DNA of 64,000 nt from Chloroflexaceae bacterium (lineage in GTDB: Bacteria; Chloroflexota; Chloroflexia; Chloroflexales; Chloroflexaceae): the NCBI GenBank assembly GCA_025057155.1, contig JANWYD010000008.1, positions 62,001 to 126,000 on the forward strand. The letters run 5' to 3'. This document shows positions 5,969-14,096 of this stretch, one piece after another; positions within the stretch are counted from its first letter, which is position 1; every line of letters starts with the position of its first letter. A program made the position numbers and the translations under genes. Below the pieces are notes generated by a model. It searched no databases. It was given only the letters and a program-made list of their open reading frames with translations, and had not been told where the DNA came from.

Positions 5969-8561
5969 ACGGCCACCGATAACGCGCCCCCGGCGGCAAG
6001 CGCAGCGTCTCGTCGCCGAGCCGGCCGAGGGCCGCGTCACCGCCCCACGGCGGGCGCTCCAGGCGCGCCTGCTCGGTCCACTGCACGATCCAGCCGTTGC
6101 GTTCGACTTCGCCGCTCAGGACCGGGCCGAGAGCCGCGAAGCGCTCCGTGGCCGGGGCGAACCCGGCGCATATGCCGCCCGCGGCAGGCCGCCTGTCCAG
6201 GCAGCCATCGCCGCGGATGGTCTCGGCCAGGTACAGCCGCGCCCCCAGGGGCCGCATCCGCACCGTTCCTTCGCGCAGTTCGAGGCAGACGCGCTCGAAG
6301 CACTGGAGATGCCCCCAGGCAAAGGGCACTGCCGGTGTGAGCGGGAACCCTGCCCGTTCCACGGCCCCCAGTTCGACCCAGGCCCGCCGCAGCGTTGCCG
6401 GCACGAACTGTCCCGTCTCGCCCATGTAGGCCCCTCCGGCGCCGGCGACCGCCAGGCGGGTGAGCGTCTGCACAGACAACCCTTCGCTCGTCTGCAAGCC
6501 CGCTGCCAGCAGGTACTCGCCCGGCGCCAGTTTGGGCGGCAGCGGCAGGGTCTGCACGTGCTGCACTGGCGCCCCCGGCGGCCAGTTCGATGGCGGAAAC
6601 ACGCCGTAGAGCAGCGGACGCTCGGTTTCGAGGACTATCGCGCCGTCGAGAGTGAGCAGGCGGGTCACGACCGTCAGCGGCGTCTCCGGCGCGCCGTCGG
6701 CGAGCCTCCACACCAGACCCAGGGCGACCACCGCCCCCGGCTCGTGGGCCGCCCCGGGGGGCGGCGCCAGACTGTAGGCGCTCAGATGTAACTGGCCGCC
6801 AGGCACGGTGAAAAGCAGATCCGTTTCCTGTGGCGCTCCTAGATTCACAGGCCGGTAGAGATCGAAGGCGCCCAGCGAGCCGTCCTGCGCGTAGCGATGG
6901 GTCAGGATCTCGATGACGCCGGGGGTGAGCCAGTTGCCCAGGTAGTCGAGCACCGCCAGGGGGATGGCCCCGTTGGCCAGCTCGCGCAGCAGCGGACGCT
7001 CATCGCTCAGCCCCTGGTCGAGGAGCTGGCGGGCCTCGAACACCTGCAACCGCGAGTCAACCCCCGCGGCGGCGGCGACGCCCGGCATATCGGTGAAGAT
7101 CAGCGTCCCCGCTGCGCGCACCTCGGGCATCAGCGCGTCGCCAACGCGGGTCAGCGCGGCCAGCACCTGCCGTTCCCGCGCGGCGTCGGCCCACAGCCCG
7201 TAGTGCCCGAAGGCCAGCCGGGGCGGAGACGGCTCGATCAGCCCCGCCCGGCGCAGCCGGTCCGCGTCCCACAGGGGCGGGTAGTAGAGCAGCGCGGCGG
7301 CCAGCAGGGCGTAGAAGGCGCTGCGCGCAACCACGTTCGCGCGGCCCGGCGCCGGCGCTGCGTCGTATGTGTTCAGAGTTGGGATAACCCCGCAGACCTG
7401 GGAGCGAGGGCGTCCCGCCCTCGTCGGGTTGCGAGGGCCAGATGCCCTCGCTCCCAGGAGAAGCGTGAACAGGCGCGCCGCGTCGCCGTCGCCCCGGGGC
7501 AGCCGTGCCGCCGCCCATGCCGCCAGCCAGACCAGCCCGGCGTACAGTTCGAGAAAGTAGTTGCTGTACGCGCCCACTTTCCCCACGCCGATCGCCGTGA
7601 CCACTCCTCCTGCAGTGTACAGCAGGGCAAGCGAGGCCGAGTCCGCATCTGTGCGCGCCTGCCGCATCCGGTTTTCCACCATTATCCACAGGCTTCCCAC
7701 AAGGGCCGCGCCAGCCAGGGGCCAGCGCAGACCAAGTTGTTGCTGCCAGAAGTCGCGCGCGAGGGCCGCCTCCCAGCGGTTGGCGTTGGCGACGATGACG
7801 TGGAACCAGAACCAGCCCCCGCTGCCGATCTGTAGCAGTACAAACGTCAGACCGCCCCCTATTCCGACGACGCTGGCGAGCGCCAGGACGGCCCGCAGCC
7901 AGGCGCGGCGCTCGTCCGGCGCCCCGCGCCCGGCGCGCCAGAGGAGCCACCCTACCGCTGCGACGGGCGCAGCGATCAGGGAAGGTTTGCTGTACAGGCA
8001 GGCCAGCAGCAGCGCGCCCGCGCCGGCAGTCCGGCGCGGCCCCGGTGGTCCCGCGCCGCTGCCAAGGACGACCAGCCCCCACAGCCCCAGGGCGATGCCG
8101 AGCATATCCACGCGCAACAACACCGCCCACTCTCGTGTCACCGGCACGCATAAAAAGAGCAGGGCAACCAGCGCCGCCGCAGGCGCCCCGACTGAGGAGC
8201 GGCGCGGGCGCGCCAGCAGCATGATGGCCCCCACGATGGCCAGGGCCGCGAGCAGCGAGAGCAGGCGCCCCGCGCTCAATACCGACCCCGTGAGCGGCGC
8301 GATCAGTGCAGTGCAGAAAAGGTAGACAGGCGGGTAATTGACAATCAAGAAGGGCGGATCGGCGGGATCGGCGTACAGCCGCCAGATTGGCGTTCCCTGG
8401 CGCAAACGCTCGATCTGGGCCAGCAGCGGCCCCTCGCCATAGTCAAGCGGGTAGGCAAAGCCGAGGAGTTGCAGCCCGTGGTCGGCGAAGTAGATCAGAT
8501 AGGCTGCGACGAGCGCGGCAAGGATTGCCTGGATGGCCCGGAGCAGGACGCGGTACGCCAT
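5967..8561 (-). CDS. Large polytopic membrane protein, GT39/ArnT-like glycosyltransferase
   Basis: 864 residues. The N-terminal half has about ten hydrophobic helices. The first periplasmic-type loop (PLDYGEGPLLAQIERLRQG, then NYPPVYLFCTALI) matches the GT-C layout of dolichyl-phosphate-mannose-type transferases, where an acidic residue in loop 1 is catalytic. The C-terminal half is a soluble beta-rich domain. It probably transfers a lipid-linked sugar outside the membrane; the substrate is unknown. The start is uncertain: ATG 8570 overlaps a -10 box, so ATG 8561 (MAYRVLLRAIQ) is more plausible, possibly leaderless. A 62-base palindromic repeat (7397-7458) lies inside the frame and encodes the odd segment GARASGPRNPTRAGRPRSQV. 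Confidence 0.72.
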   Translation of the reverse strand: MAYRVLLRAIQAILAALVAAYLIYFADHGLQLLGFAYPLDYGEGPLLAQIERLRQGTPIWRLYADPADPPFLIVNYPPVYLFCTALIAPLTGSVLSAGRLLSLLAALAIVGAIMLLARPRRSSVGAPAAALVALLFLCVPVTREWAVLLRVDMLGIALGLWGLVVLGSGAGPPGPRRTAGAGALLLACLYSKPSLIAAPVAAVGWLLWRAGRGAPDERRAWLRAVLALASVVGIGGGLTFVLLQIGSGGWFWFHVIVANANRWEAALARDFWQQQLGLRWPLAGAALVGSLWIMVENRMRQARTDADSASLALLYTAGGVVTAIGVGKVGAYSNYFLELYAGLVWLAAWAAARLPRGDGDAARLFTLLLGARASGPRNPTRAGRPRSQVCGVIPTLNTYDAAPAPGRANVVARSAFYALLAAALLYYPPLWDADRLRRAGLIEPSPPRLAFGHYGLWADAARERQVLAALTRVGDALMPEVRAAGTLIFTDMPGVAAAAGVDSRLQVFEARQLLDQGLSDERPLLRELANGAIPLAVLDYLGNWLTPGVIEILTHRYAQDGSLGAFDLYRPVNLGAPQETDLLFTVPGGQLHLSAYSLAPPPGAAHEPGAVVALGLVWRLADGAPETPLTVVTRLLTLDGAIVLETERPLLYGVFPPSNWPPGAPVQHVQTLPLPPKLAPGEYLLAAGLQTSEGLSVQTLTRLAVAGAGGAYMGETGQFVPATLRRAWVELGAVERAGFPLTPAVPFAWGHLQCFERVCLELREGTVRMRPLGARLYLAETIRGDGCLDRRPAAGGICAGFAPATERFAALGPVLSGEVERNGWIVQWTEQARLERPPWGGDAALGRLGDETLRLPPGARYRWP
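7397..7458. repeat. Palindromic REP-like element inside the GT39-like gene
   Basis: CCTGGGAGCGAGGGC (7397-7411) and GCCCTCGCTCCCAGG (7444-7458) are perfect 15-base inverted repeats. Between them is a second inverted pair, GCCCTCG (7417-7423) and CGAGGGC (7432-7438). The composition and nested palindromes resemble intergenic repeats rather than membrane-protein coding sequence, yet the frame stays open across it. Confidence 0.75.
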
Positions 8562-8568
8562 GCGCCCC

Positions 8569-8577
8569 ATTATAGCA
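8569..8577 (-). promoter_or_regulatory. Extended -10 promoter (TGCTATAAT), possible leaderless start
   Basis: On the minus strand TGCTATAAT is followed by GGGGCGC and then ATG at 8561. Transcription normally begins about seven bases after the -10 box, so the message would start at or next to this ATG. This argues against the ATG at 8570, which overlaps the box. Confidence 0.55.
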
Positions 8578-8634
8578 GGGAGGTTTCGGATTGCTGTCGC
8601 GGGAAGTCAGCAGGGGGAGCGATGTTGCTCCCTA

Positions 8635-8667
8635 CCCTCCCTCTCCACCGAAAGTGGAGAGGGAGGG
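8635..8667. terminator. Perfect 14-bp hairpin after the acyl-CoA dehydrogenase gene
   Basis: CCCTCCCTCTCCAC (8635-8648) and GTGGAGAGGGAGGG (8654-8667) pair perfectly around CGAAA. It lies between the acyl-CoA dehydrogenase stop (8712) and the promoter of the next minus-strand gene. It belongs to a CCCTC/GAGGG-rich hairpin family seen at 13142, 21153, 38805 and 48145. Confidence 0.5.
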
Positions 8668-8711
8668 GGCGCCGAGCGCAGCGAGGCGGGAGAGGGCAAG
8701 GACTACGCACC

Positions 8712-9923
8712 TCACGAATGCGGCGCGTGCTTGGGCGTCGGGTAGACCCCCTCGTGCCGGTGGATGCGGTAACCTACCTGCTTGAGCAACTCGGAGGCGA
8801 TGACCGACTTCTGGATCTCGTTGGTGCCCTCGAAGATGCGCGTGACGCGGGCATCGCGGTACATGCGCTCGAGCGGCAGTTCCCGCGAGAAGCCCATACC
8901 GCCGTGGATCTGGATGGCCTCGTCAATCACCTGGCTGGCCATTTCAGAGCAGTAGAGCTTGACGATGCTGCTCTCCAGCGTCGCGACCTTTCCGGCGTCC
9001 ACCTTCCTGGCGGTATCGTAGACGATCTGCTCCATAGTGTAGATTTTCACCGCCATTTCGGCCAGCTTGAACTGAATGGCCTGGAACTCGGCGATGGGCC
9101 GCCCGAACTGGTGCCGGGTGATGGCGTACTTGCGGCTGAGTTCGAAGGCCTCCTTGGCGCCGCCGACGGCGCCGCCGCCGAGTCCGCAGCGCCCGATGTC
9201 GAGGGTCTTCATCGCCAGAGGGAAGCCATGGCCCACGCCACCGAGAACGTTCTCGGCGGGCACGCGCATGTCCTCGAAGTAGAGGCTCGCAGTGTGCGAG
9301 GCGCGCAGGCCCATCTTATCTTCAATCTTGCCGACCTTGAAGCCCGGGTAATCTTTCTCCACGATGAACGCAGTAATGCCACCGCGGGCGCCCTTGGACT
9401 TGTCGGTCACCGCGTGGACGATGATCACATCGGCGAAGCTGCCGTTGGTGATCCACATCTTCTGTCCATTGATCACCCACTCATCGCCATGCAGTTCGGC
9501 GGTGGTGCTGATATGCGCCGCATCGCTGCCGGCGTTCGGCTCGGTCAGCGCCCAGGCGCCGATCAGTCGTCCCTGGTTCAGCCCGCGGAGGTACTTATCC
9601 TTCTGGGCCTCATTGCCGCCGAGGTGAATGCTCATCGCGCACAACTGGGTATGCGCTCCGATAATCGTGGCGACGCTGGCGTCACCGCGCTGCAACTCCT
9701 CCATCAGCACGCAGTAGCCAGTGATGCCCAGATCGAGGCCGCCATACTTCTCCGGGAAAGGCACGGCGAGCAGGCCAAGTTCCCCGGCCTTCTTGATCAC
9801 GTCCAGCGGTACCCGCTCCTCCTCGTCAATTTCGCGCGCGATGGGTCGGATCTCCTTGTTCACGAACTCGCGGACGGTCTGGCGCAGCATCTTGATTTCG
9901 TCGCTGTGCTCGTACTCGATCAT
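8712..9923 (-). CDS. Acyl-CoA dehydrogenase
   Basis: FAD-dependent alpha,beta-dehydrogenation of an acyl-CoA thioester, passing electrons to electron-transfer flavoprotein. The 403-residue length and domain order fit the family: N-terminal helical domain, middle beta domain with WALTEPNAGSDAAHI and WVINGQKMWITNGSFAD, and C-terminal helical domain with YRDARVTRIFEGTNEIQKSV. The Glu in IFEGTNEIQ occupies the catalytic-base position of short/medium-chain enzymes. GRCGLGGGAVGGAKEAFE is the usual C-domain entry helix. The start at 9923 has GGGAGGA about five bases upstream. It lies 34 bases behind the CocE-like gene, so the two are probably cotranscribed. Substrate chain length cannot be read. Confidence 0.93.
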   Translation of the reverse strand: MIEYEHSDEIKMLRQTVREFVNKEIRPIAREIDEEERVPLDVIKKAGELGLLAVPFPEKYGGLDLGITGYCVLMEELQRGDASVATIIGAHTQLCAMSIHLGGNEAQKDKYLRGLNQGRLIGAWALTEPNAGSDAAHISTTAELHGDEWVINGQKMWITNGSFADVIIVHAVTDKSKGARGGITAFIVEKDYPGFKVGKIEDKMGLRASHTASLYFEDMRVPAENVLGGVGHGFPLAMKTLDIGRCGLGGGAVGGAKEAFELSRKYAITRHQFGRPIAEFQAIQFKLAEMAVKIYTMEQIVYDTARKVDAGKVATLESSIVKLYCSEMASQVIDEAIQIHGGMGFSRELPLERMYRDARVTRIFEGTNEIQKSVIASELLKQVGYRIHRHEGVYPTPKHAPHS

Positions 9924-9957
9924 TGGGTCCTCCCATGTGCGGCGGCGCCCGGCCGCC

Positions 9958-11730
9958 CTATGCCTCTCCATCTCCTTCCATCGCCCGGCGGGTCGTGGCC
10001 GAGACGACTGGAAGCACCAGTGCCGAGGGGTGATCCACGTCGTGGTAGATCGTCTGTTCGGCCGCCGGGCCCGGCACGGCCCCGGCGTCGCGGAAACGGC
10101 GCCCATCGCCAGGGTTGGCGCCCCAGCGCGGATGCGCCGCGCTGCATACATGCACACGGATCCGATGGCCCTGCCGGAAACGCTGCGCTGTTGCTCCCAG
10201 ATCGAGATCCAGGCGCAGACTGCCATCGGCTTGCGGCTCGCCCACTCCGGGTGTAATGCGGCACAGCCCTTCACACACGTTGATCGACCGCCCATCTGGA
10301 TACACGTCGCACACCCGACCGACAAAGTCGGTGTAGGGCAGGCTCGAGCGCGCGTACAGTTCCAGACGCACATAGCCGATCACGTCCACCTCGGCATGGA
10401 GGGGCGGAGTGGTATAGCAGAGCACATCGCCGCGCCCCTCGATGGGGCGCTGATCGCGAGGACCGCCGCGCGGGCCAAGCGTCGGACCGCCAATGGACGG
10501 CGTTGGATCGCGCGGGTTGTAGCAGTAGCGATCCGGCGCGCTGCTCGCAGCGGGCGGATGGGTCGAGAGCAGACCCTCGGCATGGAGGTAGTACCGCGTC
10601 ATGGCGGCGGGTGGCGGCCAGTAGTCCATCTCATGCCACTCGTGGCTGCCCATCAGGGCCAGCCGCACCGGCCGGCGCCGGAGCCGTTCCCGGCGCCCTT
10701 TGAGCTGGACGTCGAACCACCACAGCCCCTCGCGCACCGCGTCCAGGGCGAGCGCGGGGTCGTTATGATGGCGGGGCAACACGGTTAGATACGGGGTGCG
10801 CCCCGCGGCGAGAAGCGTGGTATAGTCGGCGAGCTGATCGCTCAGGAAGAGATCGTGCCAGCCGGCCACCAGATGCACCGGCACGGTGATCCGGCCCAGG
10901 GTGCGATGTAGATCAACCTGTCGCCAGTAGGCCCCGTGAGGATCCGGGTCATCAAGCCAGCGCTGGTAGAAGCTTACCGGCTCGCCGATCGCCGCCCGGT
11001 CAGCCTCGCCCATCGAGTAGGCGGCCATAACGCCGGTCAGGGCAGCCTCACGGCGCGGAGAGAGCAGGGAGATGGCCGTGCCGAGATCGAGATCGCCGCC
11101 AGGCCGGTGGGTGGCGCGGAGCAGGCTGGCCCAGCGCAGGCTTGACTCAAAGGCAAAGGCGCCATGGGGATAGACTGCCCGCGAGAACCGCGCCGTGATC
11201 ACCACCGGCGTCAGGGCCTTGAGGTACGGCGGCGCGTCGAGGGCCACTGCCCACTGCGTATAGCCGGGGTAGCTCACGCCCCACATGCCCAGGTTGCCGT
11301 CGAACCACGGCTGGCTGGCGATCCACTCCAGCGTCGCCCGGCCATCGGCGGTCTCGTGCACAAACGGCTCGAAGGTCCCCCCTGAGCGGTAGCGCCCGCG
11401 CACGCCCTGCACTACCACGTTGTAGCCCTGCCCGGCAAAGAGCCTGGCGATCAAGCCGGCGAAGGGACCGAGCGCGCGCAGCTCCGAAGGCCGCCCGTAA
11501 GGCGTGCGCACCAGGATGGTCGGGAAGCGCCCGGAGGCCCGCGGCAGGTAGCGGTCGGCGTAGAGCGTCACTCCGTCCGGCATCGGCACCCGGATGTTGC
11601 GCTCAACGGCGACGGCATGTTGCGCCGGGGGCAGGCCGAGGACCCGTGCCGCCAGGGTGCGCCGGGCCAGGCAAGCCCCCGCGCTGGCGACGCCGATCGC
11701 CGTCAGGCTCAGAACGGTCGAGCGCCTCAT
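9958..11730 (-). CDS. CocE/NonD-family serine hydrolase (X-Pro dipeptidyl-peptidase S15 type)
   Basis: 590 residues. After an N-terminal hydrophobic segment (STVLSLTAIGVASAGACLA, a likely signal or anchor) comes an alpha/beta-hydrolase domain with MPDGVTLYADRYLP, RTPYG and QGVRGRYRSGG (oxyanion region), then the nucleophile elbow GVSYPG. HLVAGWHDLF carries the likely acid Asp and a downstream LPRHHNDP region the His. The C-terminal half is a jelly-roll XPD_C domain (EVDVIGYVRLELYARSS). Members cleave esters or X-Pro peptides; the substrate here is unknown. I chose ATG 11730 because AGGAGGGG precedes it, whereas ATG 11757 would include that site. First gene of a two-gene operon with the acyl-CoA dehydrogenase. 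Confidence 0.87.
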   Translation of the reverse strand: MRRSTVLSLTAIGVASAGACLARRTLAARVLGLPPAQHAVAVERNIRVPMPDGVTLYADRYLPRASGRFPTILVRTPYGRPSELRALGPFAGLIARLFAGQGYNVVVQGVRGRYRSGGTFEPFVHETADGRATLEWIASQPWFDGNLGMWGVSYPGYTQWAVALDAPPYLKALTPVVITARFSRAVYPHGAFAFESSLRWASLLRATHRPGGDLDLGTAISLLSPRREAALTGVMAAYSMGEADRAAIGEPVSFYQRWLDDPDPHGAYWRQVDLHRTLGRITVPVHLVAGWHDLFLSDQLADYTTLLAAGRTPYLTVLPRHHNDPALALDAVREGLWWFDVQLKGRRERLRRRPVRLALMGSHEWHEMDYWPPPAAMTRYYLHAEGLLSTHPPAASSAPDRYCYNPRDPTPSIGGPTLGPRGGPRDQRPIEGRGDVLCYTTPPLHAEVDVIGYVRLELYARSSLPYTDFVGRVCDVYPDGRSINVCEGLCRITPGVGEPQADGSLRLDLDLGATAQRFRQGHRIRVHVCSAAHPRWGANPGDGRRFRDAGAVPGPAAEQTIYHDVDHPSALVLPVVSATTRRAMEGDGEA

Positions 11731-12441
11731 CAGCGCCCCTCCTGCTGACATGTCCAACTCATGCGCTCCACAGTGGTCAGCAGGCCCGCCATCGGAACGA
11801 TCTCACTTTCATAGGTTCAAAGAGAATCGTTGACAAAGCTCGGAGGGCGCGGGGAAATTCGGTTTCCCATCTGCAACCTGGAAGGTTACGCTGCAACGAT
11901 TCCCCCTGGGGCAGGGGCATGAGAAAATCCGGTTTCCCTGTTGTTCTCCCAACCGGCTGTCAACCGTTTTGACGCAATTTCTTTATGTATTACACAGTGC
12001 GTTATAAAAATCATAACATGCGAGCTGATACGCTGTCAAGATGACGCCACGCGTCAGACAGAGCTCGCAGGGAGTCCGCCGCTCGCGGCAGGCTATGGAT
12101 TGTCTGTATGGCATACTGCATCGCGCCAACGACCGGGGAACAGCCGGTAGCGGCGACCGGCCGGTCGCCGCTGCGGTCGCGACGGGCGGAAAGGCCGGTT
12201 TCTGCTATCGTTCCTATATTTGTGGGTATTGCACAGTAGCAGGGGAGGGGGCGGCGCTGCCGCCGGTTGTTTGTTCCCTGGTTTTGGCGGCGCAGTGGCC
12301 AGGACCGGATGGCGTTGCACGCAGTCTGGCGCGTCGGGACCTGGGCTTCACGTATAATTCGGAATCGCAGGATCAAGAAGCGGGGGGGCCAGGAGACTTG
12401 AGAAACCCGGACTCCCCGCAGCGAAGCGGAGCACACCCCTG
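11731..12441. other. Long intergenic region with repeats, no gene seen
   Basis: 711 bases between the divergent CocE and ruvA genes. Two degenerate copies of the GGGGAAACC/GGTTTCCCC palindrome lie at 11851-11868 and 11920-11939, and a third, weaker one at 12391-12416. An AT-rich stretch (about 11965-12020) interrupts the high-GC background and may hold promoters, though I find no convincing -35/-10 pair. A perfect 24-base palindrome is at 12149-12172. Short reading frames here have no ribosome sites and no recognisable protein features. Confidence 0.55.
12149..12172. repeat. Perfect 24-base palindrome
   Basis: The half-site AGCGGCGACCGG is followed immediately by its exact reverse complement, with no loop. 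A loopless palindrome suits a dimeric DNA-binding protein better than a terminator. It lies about 270 bases upstream of ruvA and 420 upstream of the CocE-like gene. Confidence 0.6.
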
Positions 12442-13038
12442 ATGATCGCCTTGCTGCGCGGCGTCGTACAACACATTGGCGCCGACCATCTGATCGTGGA
12501 AACCGGGGGGATCGGCTTCCAGGTCTTTGCGCCGCGGCCGGTGCTGAGCGCCGCGGGCGCGCCTGGCGACCCGATCTTCCTCTACACCCTGCTGATCGTG
12601 CGCGAAGATGCGCTCAGTCTCTACGGCTTCGCCACCCTCGAACAGCGCGCCCTGTTCGAGAGTTTGCTGGCCGTCACCGGGGTGGGGCCGCGGGTGGCCC
12701 TGAGCCTGCTCTCCTCCGGCACCCCGGACGAGATCCGCGCCGCGATTGCCCACGGCGATACGGCGCGGCTGGCCCGTGTGCCCGGCATCGGCAAAAAGAC
12801 CGCCGAACGCATTGTGCTGGAGTTGAAGGGCAAGCTCGATCTGGCGGGGTTTCCCGCACCCCTGTCCGGCCCTGCAGCGGCCGCCAGCGCTATCAATCGC
12901 GATCTGGCCGACCTGCTGCTTAATCTCGGCTACTCCCAGGCTGAAGCCGCCGCGGCTATCGCCGCCCTGCCCGCCGACGCCCCCAATGACCTCGAAGAAC
13001 GCCTGCGCCTGGCGTTGCGCTTTTTCAGCGGCGCCTGA
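12442..13038 (+). CDS. ruvA: Holliday junction branch migration complex subunit RuvA
   Basis: RuvA binds four-way junctions as a tetramer and loads the RuvB motor for branch migration; RuvC then resolves the junction. The 198-residue product shows all three domains: N-terminal OB fold ([28 protein letters not shown]), central helix-hairpin-helix pair ([15 protein letters not shown] and [18 protein letters not shown]), and the C-terminal RuvB-contacting domain III ([20 protein letters not shown]). Neither ruvB nor ruvC is adjacent. The ribosome site before ATG 12442 is weak, but the start matches homologues, which begin with MI-L-G. Confidence 0.96.
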   Translation: MIALLRGVVQHIGADHLIVETGGIGFQVFAPRPVLSAAGAPGDPIFLYTLLIVREDALSLYGFATLEQRALFESLLAVTGVGPRVALSLLSSGTPDEIRAAIAHGDTARLARVPGIGKKTAERIVLELKGKLDLAGFPAPLSGPAAAASAINRDLADLLLNLGYSQAEAAAAIAALPADAPNDLEERLRLALRFFSGA

Positions 13039-13357
13039 GGTAATCGCCGCACAACCATTCGTCGCCCCGGTTGCTCCGGGCGCATCAACCCTGAGGAGTC
13101 TGCAAACAAGGTCCTTTGCTAACTCCCTTCCCCCTCCCCAACCCTCCCTCGCTGAGGGAGGGCGCCTGGCTCCGCCCCCCAACGGGGGGATGTGGGGGGG
13201 GCGGAAATCCCAGGAAACTTAACTTTACGGACCGCTGATTCCGCCCATTCTACGATACAATTGCGTAATATCCATATGCTATGATGCAACATCATACGGG
13301 CGCCTTGCGTGATCGACCGTTGTGCCACGGACATGCATGTCGAAAGGAACTTCCGCT
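13039..13357. other. Spacer between ruvA and the next gene
   Basis: 319 bases without a gene. It contains the C/G-rich hairpin at 13142-13162, then an AT-richer stretch with an extended -10 element TGCTATGAT at 13277-13285 that probably drives the gene at 13358. GATGCAACATC at 13283-13293 is a small imperfect palindrome overlapping this -10 box and could be an operator. Confidence 0.45.
13142..13162. terminator. Hairpin after ruvA (CCCTC/GAGGG family)
   Basis: CCCTCCCTC and GAGGGAGGG form a perfect 9-bp stem with loop GCT, about 100 bases after ruvA. More C-run/G-run sequence follows to about 13200. No U tract, so a terminator role is inferred. Confidence 0.4.
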
Positions 13358-14029
13358 ATGGCCGCTGAAACCACCGCCGCCAGGACAGGCGAGCGCTCCC
13401 GCCGGCGTTACGCCCGCATTGCGCCGCTCTACAAGGCGCTGATCTGGACCTCGTTCCTGATCAATGCCGTCTTGATCATTATTGTTGGCGTCCTGGCCGG
13501 CATCTTGATCCAACACCGCAACCAGGTCGCGGAGTTGACGGCCAATGCGCAGGTCTTCGCTGCTAATAACCTCGCGGAACTGCAGGACGTGGTCGGCGAT
13601 CTGCAGGGGGCGACCATCGTCTACACCGTGCCCCTCGACACCCGCCTGCCGATTGAACTTGATGTGCCGATCAACGCCGCCACGATTACGACCCCGCGCA
13701 ATGTGGTGCGCCTGACCGAGCCGGTGCCGCTGACGGCCCCGGCGGCGATCACCTTCCCCGGCGGCGGCGGCAATCTCAACGCCACGGTCAACATCGTGCT
13801 TCCCGCAGGCCTCGAGTTGCCCGTGGATCTCAACATGGACGTCAAGTTGAGCACCTCCATCCCGGTGCAACTCGACGTGCCCGTGAACATCCCCCTCGCC
13901 GAAACCGAACTTGGGCCGCAGTTCCAGCGCCTGGGAGCGATCGTGGACCGCCTGGTGGACCCCATTGCGCCCCTCCTGCCTATGCCCGACACGCCGCCGG
14001 ATAGCAGCAAGGTGGGAACCTCTCCCTGA
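13358..14029 (+). CDS. Single-span membrane protein with beta-rich extracytoplasmic domain
   Basis: Not recognised by name. The 223-residue product has a basic cytosolic N-terminus (GERSRRRYARIAPLYKALIW), one long transmembrane helix (SFLINAVLIIIVGVLAGILI, about 30-52), and an outer domain whose strands repeat a PhiPhiLDVPhi theme: LPIELDVPINA, LPVDLNMDVKL, IPVQLDVPVNIPL. That alternation suggests a repeated beta structure. I chose ATG 13358 because AAAGGAAC lies about eight bases upstream; an earlier GTG at 13322 would add 12 residues. It probably has its own promoter at 13277-13285. The next gene is convergent. Confidence 0.68.
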   Translation: MAAETTAARTGERSRRRYARIAPLYKALIWTSFLINAVLIIIVGVLAGILIQHRNQVAELTANAQVFAANNLAELQDVVGDLQGATIVYTVPLDTRLPIELDVPINAATITTPRNVVRLTEPVPLTAPAAITFPGGGGNLNATVNIVLPAGLELPVDLNMDVKLSTSIPVQLDVPVNIPLAETELGPQFQRLGAIVDRLVDPIAPLLPMPDTPPDSSKVGTSP

Positions 14030-14096
14030 CGGGACTCCCGGCGCCGCTCCGACGGGGCGAAAGGTTGTGCGCCCTGCCGGAGCGCCGCCGTTTACC

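Noticed and set aside
8469-10256. Plus-strand open frame spanning the acyl-CoA dehydrogenase region (595 codons)
   Set aside because: Antisense shadow; the minus strand has the acyl-CoA dehydrogenase signatures.
12041-12442. Possible small protein before ruvA
   Set aside because: No ribosome site, biased composition and overlap with palindromes; ends where ruvA begins.
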